Source: Phytohabitans sp036906915 (lineage in GTDB: Bacteria > Actinomycetota > Actinomycetes > Mycobacteriales > Micromonosporaceae). Taken from it: DNA of 60,725 bases. The notes under the pieces are model-generated. The model did not search any database, had not been told where the DNA came from, and was given only the letters and a program-made list of their open reading frames with translations. The DNA is taken from contig NZ_JBAKHX010000045.1 in the NCBI RefSeq assembly GCF_036906915.1, positions 1 through 60,725 of the forward strand, read 5' to 3'. A program made the translations under genes and the position numbers. Positions 42,080 to 52,700 of this stretch are shown here, piece after piece (the first letter of the stretch is position 1; each line of letters opens with the position of its first letter).

Positions 42080-42896
42080 CGCACTCTCCTCTGCCCTCGT
42101 CACCGGGGCGTCGGCAGGACTCGGCGCTGAATTCGCCACCCAACTCGCCGAGCGAGGACACAATCTCGTCCTCGTGGCCCGCTCCGCGGACCGGCTGCAA
42201 CGACACGCCGAGCACCTACGCGCCACGCATGGCGTACGGGTCGATGTAATCGTCCAGGACCTCACCGCACCGGACGCCACAGCCCGGATCAGCGCGGACC
42301 TCGCCGCCGCCGGGCTCACCATTGATGTACTGGTCAACAACGCCGGCTTCGGCACCGCCGGCCGGTTCGAACAGATCCCCGGCGGGCGGGACCAGGAGCA
42401 ACTGATGGTCAACGTCGTGGCCCTCGTCGGCCTGACCCGCGCCCTCGTTCCCGGCATGCTCGCCAGGGGCCAAGGCTCAATCATCAACGTCGCCTCGACG
42501 GCAGGATTCCAACCCTCGCCCTACTTCGCCACCTACAGCGCGGGCAAGACATTCGTGCTCAACTTCAGCCTCGCGCTGCGATCGGAATACCGCGGCCGCG
42601 GCGTACGTGTACTGGCGCTTTGCCCGGACCCGACCCGGACCTCCTTCTTCGACACAGTCGGCGAACGAGCCGCCCTGGGCGGGAAAATGATGCCCGCGCA
42701 CACGGTCGTGCACGCCGCCCTCGCCGCCCTCGACCGCGACCGGGCGTACGTCGTACCAGGCCTCGGCAACTCCCTCAACGCGCACCTGACACCTCGACGC
42801 CCCCGCCGACTCGTCACCGCGATCGCCAAGCTGGTCACCCGCTCAGTCCTGGACACGCCCGCACCGACGGAGCCGAAGCAGCCGCAGGCGGCGTAG
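42078..42896 (+). CDS. short-chain dehydrogenase/reductase, start codon unclear
   Basis: From about 42096 the frame encodes a complete classical SDR: cofactor motif ALVTGASAGLGAEFA, LVARSADRLQR, DVLVNNAGFGTAG, the catalytic Ser in NVASTAGFQ and the YSAGK (Tyr/Lys) motif. The fold should begin 2-6 residues before ALVTG, but the in-frame codons there (CTG GTC ATC GCA CTC TCC TCT GCC) include no ATG, GTG or TTG. The TetR start codon lies on the other strand at 42077-42079. A non-canonical start, or a start inside the tetR antisense, is needed; otherwise the gene has lost its 5' end. The product is cytosolic and NAD(P)H-dependent, substrate unknown. Confidence 0.72.
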   Translation: MALSSALVTGASAGLGAEFATQLAERGHNLVLVARSADRLQRHAEHLRATHGVRVDVIVQDLTAPDATARISADLAAAGLTIDVLVNNAGFGTAGRFEQIPGGRDQEQLMVNVVALVGLTRALVPGMLARGQGSIINVASTAGFQPSPYFATYSAGKTFVLNFSLALRSEYRGRGVRVLALCPDPTRTSFFDTVGERAALGGKMMPAHTVVHAALAALDRDRAYVVPGLGNSLNAHLTPRRPRRLVTAIAKLVTRSVLDTPAPTEPKQPQAA

Positions 42897-42993
42897 GGCC
42901 CCTGATATGTCCTGCACCCACACAAGACGACACCGATGATCGTCTTGTGGCACGGACGCCTATGCCCGACCGGCCACATTGGAGTGAACCGTT

Positions 42994-43710
42994 ATGACCA
43001 GCGTCCTGAGTATCCTGACGACCCCGCCCGCACCGATCCAGCTGGTTGTCGCGGCGGCGATCCTCATCGGTGAACCGGCGCTGCTCGCCGGCGTCGTCCT
43101 TCCCAGTGTCACCGCGGCACTGGTACTGGGATTTCTCGCCTACACCGGGGTGGTTCCGCTGCCCGTAGTGTTGGCAACGGCGGCGGCGGCGGCGGTCATC
43201 TGCGGTGACGCGATCGGTTACCTCGCCGGACGACGGCAGGCACGACGCAGGCCAGCCACGCAGCAGTCCCCGGCCGTTGGCCACCTGGCCAGCGGCAAGC
43301 CGAACCGGTATTGGACCCGCCTGTACGGCCGAATCCAGCGGTCCATCGGGACCGTCCACCGCCCGCGTGCCGCGCGGCTGGTCGCCCGCCACGGCGGCCG
43401 GACGATCTTCCTGGCCCGCTGGATCATGGGTGCCCGGACTCTCGTACCCCGCCTAGTCGGCGAAGGGGAAACCTCCGCCTGGGGATTCGCACGGTGGAGC
43501 GTGCCGGCGGGCCTGGCGTGGTCGACCTCGTACGTATTGGCCGGCTATCTAGGTGGTAGCTCCCTAGACGACCTCTCCGTGCTCATGTCCCAGGCATCCC
43601 TGGCGATCGTCGCTCTGATCCTCACGGTCAGCGGCGCAGCGATCCTGCTCCGGCGCTGGGTACGACGTTCTCCCGCGGTAGCCACGGCCGCGGCGGCCAG
43701 CGCCTCCTAG
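42994..43710 (+). CDS. DedA/VTT-domain family membrane protein
   Basis: The 238-aa protein has about five hydrophobic segments and the DedA/VTT features: IGEPALLAGVVLPS near the start, the glycine helix CGDAIGYLAGRR, and the signature FLARWIMGARTLVPRLVGEG (about residues 143-162) with its arginines. DedA proteins move or flip undecaprenyl phosphate and related lipids and affect membrane potential. Location close to a glycan locus that uses undecaprenyl phosphate is suggestive, but the tRNA scar separates them. GGAGTG precedes the ATG. It converges on the RHS gene. Confidence 0.85.
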   Translation: MTSVLSILTTPPAPIQLVVAAAILIGEPALLAGVVLPSVTAALVLGFLAYTGVVPLPVVLATAAAAAVICGDAIGYLAGRRQARRRPATQQSPAVGHLASGKPNRYWTRLYGRIQRSIGTVHRPRAARLVARHGGRTIFLARWIMGARTLVPRLVGEGETSAWGFARWSVPAGLAWSTSYVLAGYLGGSSLDDLSVLMSQASLAIVALILTVSGAAILLRRWVRRSPAVATAAAASAS

Positions 43711-43823
43711 AGGCGGATCCCCCACCCCGCTGGTGAGCGCAGCGTCCGCGTCCTTCGTCGAGATCGACTCGGCGGTGTCATCCACGAATACACGCAGGCC
43801 GCATAGCGCTCACCCTATTATCG

Positions 43824-43857
43824 GAACCCACAGGCTGGGCTCGGGGCCGGTGGGTTC
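43824..43857. terminator. hairpin after RHS gene
   Basis: GAACCCAC and GTGGGTTC form an 8-bp stem with an 18-nt loop just beyond the RHS stop at 43868. A second, longer-range pair (GGTGAGCGC at 43732-43740 and GCGCTCACC at 43806-43814) spans most of the convergent gap. Either could end the DedA and RHS transcripts. Confidence 0.45.
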
Positions 43858-43867
43858 AGGGCGGGGC

Positions 43868-46800
43868 CTATGAATGCGGTGAGAAGCGCACGGTATCCCA
43901 GGTGCTGCGGCTGACCACGGCGAACTCCTGCGCCAGCCCATACCCCGCCGCGTCGGCGATGGGAGCGAAGGGCACCCCCTGCAGTTGCTCGTCGGGGTCG
44001 AAGTTCCAGGACTTGTACGCGGTCGTGGTGTAGGTGACGGTCGTCGAATCACCTGTCACCGTGACCGAGCCCTCCAGTTGGTAGGTCATCCCCCGGAGGC
44101 CGTAGTACAACCCCTCGCTCTGGTCCTCCTGGAACTCCATCGCGATCCAGCCGGAGTCGAACGAGTACGAGCACGGTGGGGCCGCACACATGTCCCGGGC
44201 CATCTGGTCGATCTCGTGGAGGGTGCCGTTGACGCTGCCGCTGAACTCGGGCGCCTCCATCAGCATGTCCACGGTGAGGAGGTAGTAGTCGGCGCCGGTC
44301 GCTTCGATGTAGTGGTTGTACAGATCGCAGGCCAGCCCGTTGGTCTTGCCCGCGAAGTGGGACCAGCACGACAGGGCGGTCCAGAGCCACACCGCGGACT
44401 CGGCGCTGGAGTAGCGATCACATTCCTCGGTGTCTCCCGCGAACTCGCAGTCCGGAATCTCCAGTGAGTTGTACGGAACCTCCGTGTCGTCCCGGGGACA
44501 CGAGTACGAGCCGTTGATGCTGCCCATGATGTCCGCAGTGCTCTGGCACGCGAGCGACATGCTGTCCGAGCACGCGCTGCCGCTACAGCCGTCCGGGCCG
44601 GGGTTGTAGGTGGAGTCGCCGCCCGATCCGCCGGTTCCGGCGGGGGTGTTGGGGCCAGGGCCGCCCGCATCCTTGCACCCAAAGTCCGCGTTGCAGGCCA
44701 TCTCGTAAAGGCCGCTCGGGTCCGACTTGGCGATCGGGTTGTTTGACGCGTACGCGTACCCGTTGAGCTGTTGTGGGTTGAGGTAGTTGGCGATCGGGTC
44801 GGCGGAGATGAACCGGCCCGCGGTCGGGTCGTACTCGCGGGCGCCGATCGTGGTGAGCCCAACGTCGGCGTTGTCGATGCCGCCGATGAAGCCGCGCTGA
44901 TCGGGCCAGCCCGACGAGCTGGCCGACCGCGGGTTGCCGAATGGGTCGTAACGGCGCACGGTGGCGGTGAGCGTGTCGCCGTTGACGACCCACTGGCCGG
45001 TGCCGTGGTGATCGCTGGCCAGCCATTGGATGTCGCCACGGCCGACGCGGATTCCGACGACGCCACCGCCGTGCTGGTAGTAGCGGGTCGCCGCGACGGT
45101 GCCGGTCGCCGCGGTGTAGGTCAGCTCGTAGCCGGCTGCCCACGCCGTCATGTCGCCGTTCGGGTCGACGCGCAGCAGCCGGTTGCCGTCGGCGCCGTCG
45201 AAGAACTTCGTGGTGCCGTCGCCGCCCGCGATCGTCGCGACCCGCCCGGCCGCAGTCCAGCTCAGCGAGTCGACCTCACTGCCCCGCTGGATCTTCGTCG
45301 TGTAGCCGGCGGCGTCGTAGGTGAACGCCGTCGACGCGCCACCCGTCGTGGGTGACACCGAGGTGAGCCCGTGCGGGTGGTCCTGACCGGGCTTGGGGTA
45401 AGCGTACTGGTTCTTGACGGACCCGGCCGGACTCCATTTTGTCTCGGCGACCCGGTTGCCGGTCAGGTCGTACTCGTAGTTCGACCAGTACGCGCCCGGC
45501 CCGCCGACCGCCGCTGCGGTCGGGGTCGACGCGCACGCGCTCGTCCCGGCCTGCGCCCACGCCTTGGTCAGCCGGCTCAGGTGGTCGTACTGGAAGCACT
45601 GGGTCTCCGGATCCAGTTCCGGGGAGGTGTGCACGGGGTTGTCGGTGATCGACAGCACGTTGCCCGCGTCGTCGTACTTGTAGGACAAGGCGGCGACGCC
45701 GTTGTTCGTGGCGCTTTCGGAGTCGGCGGCGTCCTTGTCGAAGTAGAACTCGCGCAGCCGGCCCGTGCCCTCCTCGTAGATCCAGGTCTGCCAGGCCTGC
45801 CCGCTGATCCCGCCGACGTCGTCGGGGTCGCCGAGCCGCCGCTGCAACAGCTGCCCGTAGGGCGAGTAGACGGCCGCGTCCACGTAGACGTGGCCTTCAC
45901 CGAAGTCGTCGCCATTGGAGGTCACTCGAGTGGGCTGGCCCATCGCGTCGTAGTAGTAGTTCATGCTTTCCTCGGCCAGCCCACCGGCGGCGCTCGCCGT
46001 CGAGGTCAGCAACGAGCCGTTCGGGTAGTAGGTGTAGGACTGCCAATAGGTCCCGGCCAGGTCGCCGGCCGCGGCCGGCAGGTAGGTGTAGACCTGCTGC
46101 GGCTTGCCGTCGAGGGTGTACTTGCGGATCTCGCTCTTCCACGCCTGGCCGTCGATCCAATGGGTCGACGCGTACGGGTGGCCGATGCCGCGGGTCGTGC
46201 CGTCGTAGGTCCGTTCGATCAGCGGCTGGCCGGTGTTCGCGGCACCTTGCCACACCTTGGTCGGCCGCCCGATCGTGTCGTACGCGTAGGACAGCTTGGC
46301 GCCGTTGGCGTCGGTGGTGGAGGTGAGCTGCCCGGCCACGTTGTACGCCCGAGTGGTGAGCCCGGTGTCCGGGTCGTCCACGACGGTCTGCCGTCCGCGC
46401 AGGTCGTACCGGAACCGCCAGGTGTTCTTGGCCGGGTCGGTGACCTGCTTCAGCTTCCCGTTCGTCGTGTACGCGTAGGTGGTCGCGTCGAAGTCGCCGG
46501 TGGCGTCGCGGTTGTGATACTGCCGCAGTTCGACCGCGCGCCCTTGGGCGTCGCTCAGCGTCGCGGTCGAGATGCCGCCCTCTGGCGCGATCGTCGTTGT
46601 CATCCACTGCGAGTTGTGGCCGCCGTAGCGATGGCTGGTCCGCCACTGCTCGGTGCCCTTGATCAGGAAGATCTCGTCGCTGACCCGCCCGGCCTGGTCG
46701 TACGCGTACTCGGTGCGGGACACGTCGTTGGTCGCCGAGATCCAGACCAGGGCGGTGGTCGGTCCCGACTGGTTGTTGAACACCGGCCCCGACTTGACCT

Positions 46801-49702
46801 TCGTGCGGCCGTACGAGTCGTAGACGGTCTGCGAGATCAGCCGCCCGCCGTAGGTCTGGGCCTGCGTCTGGCGTTCGCGCAGCAGCGAGTCGTAGAGCGT
46901 GACCGCGGTCAGGTACGTCTCGTCGGGCAGCAGCGTCTTCGTGGTGACCGCCGACGGTTCGGTCTGCGACACCTTGTAGCTGAACAGCTTCGTCGCCCCG
47001 ACGGTCGCCGGATCCCGGCCCGGGGTCCACACCGCCGTCGTGCGGCCGAGCGGGTCGTAGGTGACCGTGGTCGAACCCGTGTTGGGCGCGACCGTCCTGG
47101 TGGTCGCGCCCCACGCGGGCTCCAGCGTGGTGGTCATGACGTGCCCGGCGGCGTTGGTCGCCGTCGTCTGCGTCACCGGCCCTGCCCCGGCCGGGGTGTA
47201 CGTCGTCGTCGTGGTCGCGCCCAGTGCGTCGGTGGCGGTCCGAGCCCGGCCGAGCGCGTCGAACGTCGACGAGCCGGTCGTGACGTACACGGCCCCGTTG
47301 TTCCAGGAGTCGAGCGCTTCGGCCTTCGTCATCAGGCCCCGCGTCGGAGCGGCGGTGTACGAGGTGTTCCCGTCGTAGTACGCGCGCACCGAACCGAGCA
47401 GGTCCGCCGGGCGGTTCGGCGTCGCCGAGCAGGTCACCGACACCGCGTCGATCGTCGCCACCGAGCCGAGCAGCCAGGCGGACGTGTTGTCGGCGTACGT
47501 GGTGCGCTCGCACTTCTCGTCGCCGGTGACTGCCAGGTCACCGCTGCTCTCTGCGGTCAGCACCCGCCCGTACGCGTCGAAGGTGTTCTGGGTGCGGGTG
47601 CGCCGCCACGACGATCCGGTCAGGTGTGTGCGCGAGTCGACGCGTTGCGCGGCGGTGAGGAACGCCTCCACCTTCCCGCCGTCATAGGTGCGGACCGCGG
47701 TCCGGGAGTGCCAGTACCGGGTGGTCGTGGAGCCGATGATGGTGGTGTCGTCGTAGGTGGCGGTTTCCCACACCATTCCGGCCAGCGACCGGTGGTCGAC
47801 GGCGGTGTTGCCGTCCGAGTCGGTCACGCTGACCGATCGGGTGCCGCTGGGTTGCTTGTCGCCGTTCAGGCCGCGGAAGTAGCGGGTGCGCGACCGCTGC
47901 TGCGCCCCGGCGTCGGCCGGGTCACCGACGCGGGTGGTGACTTCGGCGTACCCGCGCCACTGGTTCCAGTCCCGGTCGTCGTCCTCGACGAACTCGGCGT
48001 CGTTCCAGGCCCACAGCGCCGACACGCCACCGCCCGCCGTGGAGTAGTCGTAGAAGCGCCACACCACGGCGCCGCCGCCGGAGGCGTCGGCCTCGGCGAC
48101 GGACCGCACGACGTACTTGTGGAAGTACGCGTCCACCGGCTCATTGAGCCCTTCTGGGGTGTACTTCACCGGATAGCAGCGGCGGCTGTTCGCGTGGTGG
48201 TCGGCGGGCACGTTGCCGCGGCCGCAGTCCGGCTCCGAGTAGTTGATCGTGGTGACGCCACCGGCCTCGTTCTTGATCGAGGTCAGCCGGGGCCGCCAGA
48301 CCGCCGGCCACGCCTCGCCGAGGTCGACGCGGTTCTCGTAGAAGGTGCCGCCGAACGCGACCGGCGGCTCGGTCGCGGTGCCGCCGACGTGTCCGGTGTG
48401 CCGGACGGTGGCCAGCCACAGCACGACCTGCTCGTCGTCGCCGTAGTCCTTGAACTTGTGGGTCAGCGCCCAGGAGTCCACCTTGCGGAAGCCGGTCCCG
48501 TTCGCGACGTAGGTGGTCACGCCGGTCAGCCGCTTGGTGGAGAAGAACACCGGCGAGTACGTCTCGCAGCCGGTGCTCGACTTACAGTCCAGATCCCACG
48601 GAGTGTCCGGCCAGTTGGACTTTTTCGGCTTGTTGCTCGCGTCACGGCAGTCCGACAGGCAGCGGTCGGCGGTCGTGAATTCGACCTTGGCGGTGGGACC
48701 AGCGGTCGAGCCGTTGCGCAGACCGTACTCGATCTTCTGTAGCCAGGCCTCCCGGAGGTAGGTGGCGGTCGTGTCGGCCGACACCGCCGCGGCGTACCGG
48801 CCGGTGGTGGTGCCATAGGTGTAGCGGATCAGGTTGCCGTGTACGTCCACACTGGAGTCCAGCAGCCACCGGTACGCCTGGTCGCACCGCGAACCCTTGA
48901 AGTCGCCGGACTTGTAGCACGCCTCGCCGGAGTGGTTGCCGAACACGGGCACGGTCAGTCGGCTCGACGCGACCGAGGCGAAATGGTGCTTGGTGCCATC
49001 GGTCGTGGTCACCACCCATCGCTCGGTGGACGCGGCGCTGGCGCTGGCCGCACTGCCCACCGGCTCGATACGCATGTTGGCGTCGGCGGCGGCTCGCCAT
49101 TTGCCGGTCTCGTCGTCGCGGACCAGCGAGCCGCTGGCACCGTTGAGCGAGATGGTCAGCGATGGCGATTCGCCCTCCCAGCAGAAGTCGCCGGTCGGGT
49201 CGTTACCCTGGTTGCCGTCCTCTTCGGACTCGGCGCCGCACGACACGTAGGTGCGCTCGATGAAGCTGGGCGAGTAGCTCCAGCCGTCGCCGATCCACGA
49301 CGCCTGGTTGTTGGTCCCTGACGTCCGCCCATCGTGCGACGCCGACGAGTACGCCAGGCTCAGTCCCGGCGTGGGCCCGGCCGCCGGCGGGGTCCGCATG
49401 CCGTAGCTGTAGGTGAACTCGCCGGACGATCCGCCGTGCGTCCACGAACCCGCGTGCGACAGATCGGTGGCGGTCCAGTCGCCGCTGCCCGACGCGCCCA
49501 CCGCGTCGGCCGCGCCGCCGTTCCAGTTCGCCGCGGTGTCCTGGAACGCCGAACCGGCGCCGGACACCGGTTGCACGGGGGTGGAGTCGAACGGCTGCGG
49601 GCTGCGGGAGAACCCGTCTTCGGCGGCAGCCGGGGAGCCGGTCACGATCAGGGCCGCGACCAGCACGGCGGCGACCGGTCCAGCGACAAGCCTGCGAGAC
49701 AT
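43868..49702 (-). CDS. secreted RHS-repeat protein with variable C-terminal domain
   Basis: The 1944-aa protein has a Sec signal peptide (residues 1-27, ending GSPAAAED), a long N-terminal beta region, many YD/RHS repeats (units such as YDPLGRTTAVW, YAYDQAGRVSDEI, YDLRGRQTVVDDP and YDTIGRPTKVW), and the RHS-associated core ending EYDPTAGRFISADPI at about residue 1640. A variable tail of about 280 residues follows from SDPSGLYE. It is cysteine-rich at first, then holds HYIEATGADYYLLTVDMLM, YYGLRGMTYQLEGSVTVTG and GYGLAQEFAVVSRS. I recall similar uncharacterised tails on other actinobacterial RHS or secreted proteins. The layout is that of polymorphic toxins or wall-associated RHS proteins. GAGGAG favours ATG 49702; ATG 49732 overlaps the upstream stop. 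Confidence 0.85.
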   Translation of the reverse strand: MSRRLVAGPVAAVLVAALIVTGSPAAAEDGFSRSPQPFDSTPVQPVSGAGSAFQDTAANWNGGAADAVGASGSGDWTATDLSHAGSWTHGGSSGEFTYSYGMRTPPAAGPTPGLSLAYSSASHDGRTSGTNNQASWIGDGWSYSPSFIERTYVSCGAESEEDGNQGNDPTGDFCWEGESPSLTISLNGASGSLVRDDETGKWRAAADANMRIEPVGSAASASAASTERWVVTTTDGTKHHFASVASSRLTVPVFGNHSGEACYKSGDFKGSRCDQAYRWLLDSSVDVHGNLIRYTYGTTTGRYAAAVSADTTATYLREAWLQKIEYGLRNGSTAGPTAKVEFTTADRCLSDCRDASNKPKKSNWPDTPWDLDCKSSTGCETYSPVFFSTKRLTGVTTYVANGTGFRKVDSWALTHKFKDYGDDEQVVLWLATVRHTGHVGGTATEPPVAFGGTFYENRVDLGEAWPAVWRPRLTSIKNEAGGVTTINYSEPDCGRGNVPADHHANSRRCYPVKYTPEGLNEPVDAYFHKYVVRSVAEADASGGGAVVWRFYDYSTAGGGVSALWAWNDAEFVEDDDRDWNQWRGYAEVTTRVGDPADAGAQQRSRTRYFRGLNGDKQPSGTRSVSVTDSDGNTAVDHRSLAGMVWETATYDDTTIIGSTTTRYWHSRTAVRTYDGGKVEAFLTAAQRVDSRTHLTGSSWRRTRTQNTFDAYGRVLTAESSGDLAVTGDEKCERTTYADNTSAWLLGSVATIDAVSVTCSATPNRPADLLGSVRAYYDGNTSYTAAPTRGLMTKAEALDSWNNGAVYVTTGSSTFDALGRARTATDALGATTTTTYTPAGAGPVTQTTATNAAGHVMTTTLEPAWGATTRTVAPNTGSTTVTYDPLGRTTAVWTPGRDPATVGATKLFSYKVSQTEPSAVTTKTLLPDETYLTAVTLYDSLLRERQTQAQTYGGRLISQTVYDSYGRTKVKSGPVFNNQSGPTTALVWISATNDVSRTEYAYDQAGRVSDEIFLIKGTEQWRTSHRYGGHNSQWMTTTIAPEGGISTATLSDAQGRAVELRQYHNRDATGDFDATTYAYTTNGKLKQVTDPAKNTWRFRYDLRGRQTVVDDPDTGLTTRAYNVAGQLTSTTDANGAKLSYAYDTIGRPTKVWQGAANTGQPLIERTYDGTTRGIGHPYASTHWIDGQAWKSEIRKYTLDGKPQQVYTYLPAAAGDLAGTYWQSYTYYPNGSLLTSTASAAGGLAEESMNYYYDAMGQPTRVTSNGDDFGEGHVYVDAAVYSPYGQLLQRRLGDPDDVGGISGQAWQTWIYEEGTGRLREFYFDKDAADSESATNNGVAALSYKYDDAGNVLSITDNPVHTSPELDPETQCFQYDHLSRLTKAWAQAGTSACASTPTAAAVGGPGAYWSNYEYDLTGNRVAETKWSPAGSVKNQYAYPKPGQDHPHGLTSVSPTTGGASTAFTYDAAGYTTKIQRGSEVDSLSWTAAGRVATIAGGDGTTKFFDGADGNRLLRVDPNGDMTAWAAGYELTYTAATGTVAATRYYQHGGGVVGIRVGRGDIQWLASDHHGTGQWVVNGDTLTATVRRYDPFGNPRSASSSGWPDQRGFIGGIDNADVGLTTIGAREYDPTAGRFISADPIANYLNPQQLNGYAYASNNPIAKSDPSGLYEMACNADFGCKDAGGPGPNTPAGTGGSGGDSTYNPGPDGCSGSACSDSMSLACQSTADIMGSINGSYSCPRDDTEVPYNSLEIPDCEFAGDTEECDRYSSAESAVWLWTALSCWSHFAGKTNGLACDLYNHYIEATGADYYLLTVDMLMEAPEFSGSVNGTLHEIDQMARDMCAAPPCSYSFDSGWIAMEFQEDQSEGLYYGLRGMTYQLEGSVTVTGDSTTVTYTTTAYKSWNFDPDEQLQGVPFAPIADAAGYGLAQEFAVVSRSTWDTVRFSPHS

Positions 49703-49731
49703 GGTCATGCTCCTCATCAGTCGGCCCGTCA

Positions 49732-52700
49732 TCAGTCGACGCACATGGGGATCGGCGCCGCCGACATGTCGGCGATGGCTTCGGCGGGCAGCGCGCCCTG
49801 CCACACGAGCACGTCGTCAATGGCGCCCTGAAGCCGCCGCGCCCGTGATCCGTCGGCGATTCCGGTGGCGCCGATCACCAGCGGACCGGTGGCGTTCCAG
49901 GGAGTCGCCGGGCCGCCGTCCCGGGTCGTGATCAGCTGGCCGCTGGTGTAGAAGTGCAGCTTCCCGCCGGCGATGTCATACACGCCGACCAGGTGGTACC
50001 AGGTGTCGACGGCGGGCGCCGGACCGCCGTACGCGGTCAGCCACGAGGTGTCGGCGGTGTCCGTGTTCATCATGACGAACCCGAACTGACGCAGGCTCGC
50101 GCTGTAACGCAGCAGGAATCCGGTGGCCTGCTGGCCGACCGCCGACGCGACGGTCATGTCGGTGTCGAGGCGGCTGAGGCGTACCCAGGCCGAGACGGTG
50201 AACGAATCGTCGGTCGCCACCACGGGACCGGTGGTCGCCAGGGAGCCGGCGCCGGTCAGCTCGATCGCGTTGTCCGGCTCGCACCTGGCTCCGTCGGTGA
50301 CCTGGGTCCTGCCCTCTAGGACCACGTTGTGGGACTTGCCCGACGTATCGGTGCCAGCGCCGGAGGCGAGCCGCCATCGGCCGCTCAAGTCCGGTGGCGG
50401 ATACCCCATCATCGCCACGAGGTCGTCGGCGTCGAGCGGGCCACGCCACAGCCGCACGTCCTGCAGTGAGCCGCGCAGGTAGTCCGTTCGCCGGAGCGTT
50501 TCGCCGAGCATCCTCTTCGTGCATCCGATGAGGACGTGACCGGCGTTGGGCGCCGCGAAGTTGCCCCACGCGAAGGACACCACGAGCTCACCGTCCACAT
50601 AGAGCCGCCGGACACCGGCGGCAAGGTCGAAAGCGGCCGCCACGTGGTGCCACCCGCCGGGGGCCACGCTTCCGAAAGCCGCCCCGCTGCGGACACCGCC
50701 CGCGTTGGTGGTCATGACGGAGAATTGCAGGTTGCCGCCGGTCGTGGTCGGCTTCGCTAGCAGTTCGAAGCCCGCCGTGGCGGTGTCGTTCATCGTCGAC
50801 ACCAGGGTGTGGGTGCCGGTGGCCGCCGGTATCTTGACCCAGGTGGACACCGACCACGACCTGTCGATCGGGACGGTCGCACCCGGCTGTTCCAGGCAGC
50901 TCTGGCCGCCCAGGTCGACCGCGCCGCGGGGACGGTTGAACCGGTCGTAGCCGGCGGTGACGTTCGCGGGAATGACGATTGGGTGGTCGTAGCGCGAGGT
51001 GTCCTCGCCACCGTTGCGGAACTCCCAGCGGGCCAGTTCCGTCCCTTCCGGCAGATCGGTCATGGACTGCTGGATCCGCGTCGGCGACAGCACCCCTTGC
51101 CAGATGCCGAGTCCGTCGATCGCGCCGTCCAGGAAGTGCCCGGTCCCTCCGCCGCTGCTCCGCAGGCACCCGACGCTGAACGTGTCCTTGCCGTTCCACG
51201 GCGCGAAGCGGACCCCCTGCGCGGCGGCCAGGCTGCCGTTGAAGTACAGCCGCTGCCGGTCGCCGTCGGGGTCGTAGACCGCCGCGATGTGCAGCCACTG
51301 GCCCAAGGCGACCGGGCTGACCGCGCTCACGCTGATCCAGTCGGCGTCGGTGCCGGGCGTGTTCAGCAGCGAGAAGGACCACATCTTGGTCGCGGTCGAG
51401 TACTGGATCTGGTACGCCGAATGCGCCGTGTTGCCCTGCGTCAGGATCTTCGCGTACGCCTCCGGCTCGGCGTCCATCCGCACCCACAGCGCCAGGCTGA
51501 ACGCCGCGTCGGTGCGTACCGGGGCCTTGCCGGTCAGGCACGAGCCGCCGTCGAGTTCCACCGCAGACGCCGCACGGCCGGTGTTGTCGGGACCGTACAG
51601 CGGCCCGCTGCCCTTGGCCATCGTCAGGTGGTGGTCGAGTCCGGAGTCGTCGAACGCCTCGGATTCAAACCGCCACATGCCCGTTGGCGCCGCCACGATG
51701 TTGTTGCCGACGAAGAAGGTGTGGACCCGTGTGAGTGACCGGTTGCCCGCGCCGTCGACGGCCCGCACGTAGAGCACGTGCCGTCCGGCCGAGGCCACGC
51801 GGGTGATCGTGGGCGACGACGGCGTCGCCGACTGCCTGAAGATCGGCGAGTTCCACGAGTACTCGTACCTGCGCAGCCCCGAGGAGACGCCGCCCGCGAC
51901 CGGGTCCGACGAGGCGAGCGTGAACGTCACGTTCTGGCCTTCGGTGTACGGGCCTTCCCGTGCGGCCACGGTCGGCTGGAGTGGCAGGGTGGCGTCCACC
52001 TTGAAGTAGCAGGGCGCGGTCCAGCCGGAGTTCACCGCCGGCGACTGCCTTGCCTCGGAAAGGGCCGAATAGGTGTATGCCCCGTCCGGCAGCGAGGTGG
52101 TCAACGGCCAACTGAGCGGCGAGTACGCCGCGACCGCGTCCGGGGTCCGGTACGCGGCGAAGTCGGTGTCCGAACCCTGTTTGCGGATGCGCATCCGCAC
52201 GTACACCGACTCGGACTCCGACGACTTCGCCCGCAGGGAGAGCGTCGGCTTCCGGGAGGTCACCCACCGGGTAGCGGACGGGCTCGTGACGCAGTCGTCG
52301 CCGTCGATCGCCAGCTGGTCCGGCTTCGGCGGATAGATGTAGTAGGTCACCTCCAGGCGTACCGACTTGGTCTGGATACGCCGCCAGGCGTTACGGTCGC
52401 CTTCACTGGACGAACGGAAGCCGAACGAGATGGTGTCGTCGCGTTCGTCAGCCGCCGACTGCATCCGCTTCTTGATGTTCGCGCCATCGAACGACACCCA
52501 CTCGTTGGTGGTACCCGAACAGCCGCCGGCCGCGTTGGACGAGGGCAGGTTCTTGGTCTGCAACTGGCTGCCGTACAGCCAGCTCACACCGTTCCACGAG
52601 ACGCCGTTGGAGATCTGCTTGGTGCGCCACAGCTGCAACCCGTAGGTGCCGCAGCCGCCGGTGTGGGTCTGCAACGCCTTCACGGCAGCCGTGTCGATGT

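Noticed and set aside
45371..48742. 1123-codon open frame on the plus strand opposite the RHS gene
   Set aside because: It is an antisense shadow of high-GC repetitive coding DNA: composition is dominated by Arg, Gly and Val, no domain is recognisable, and there is no ribosome binding site.
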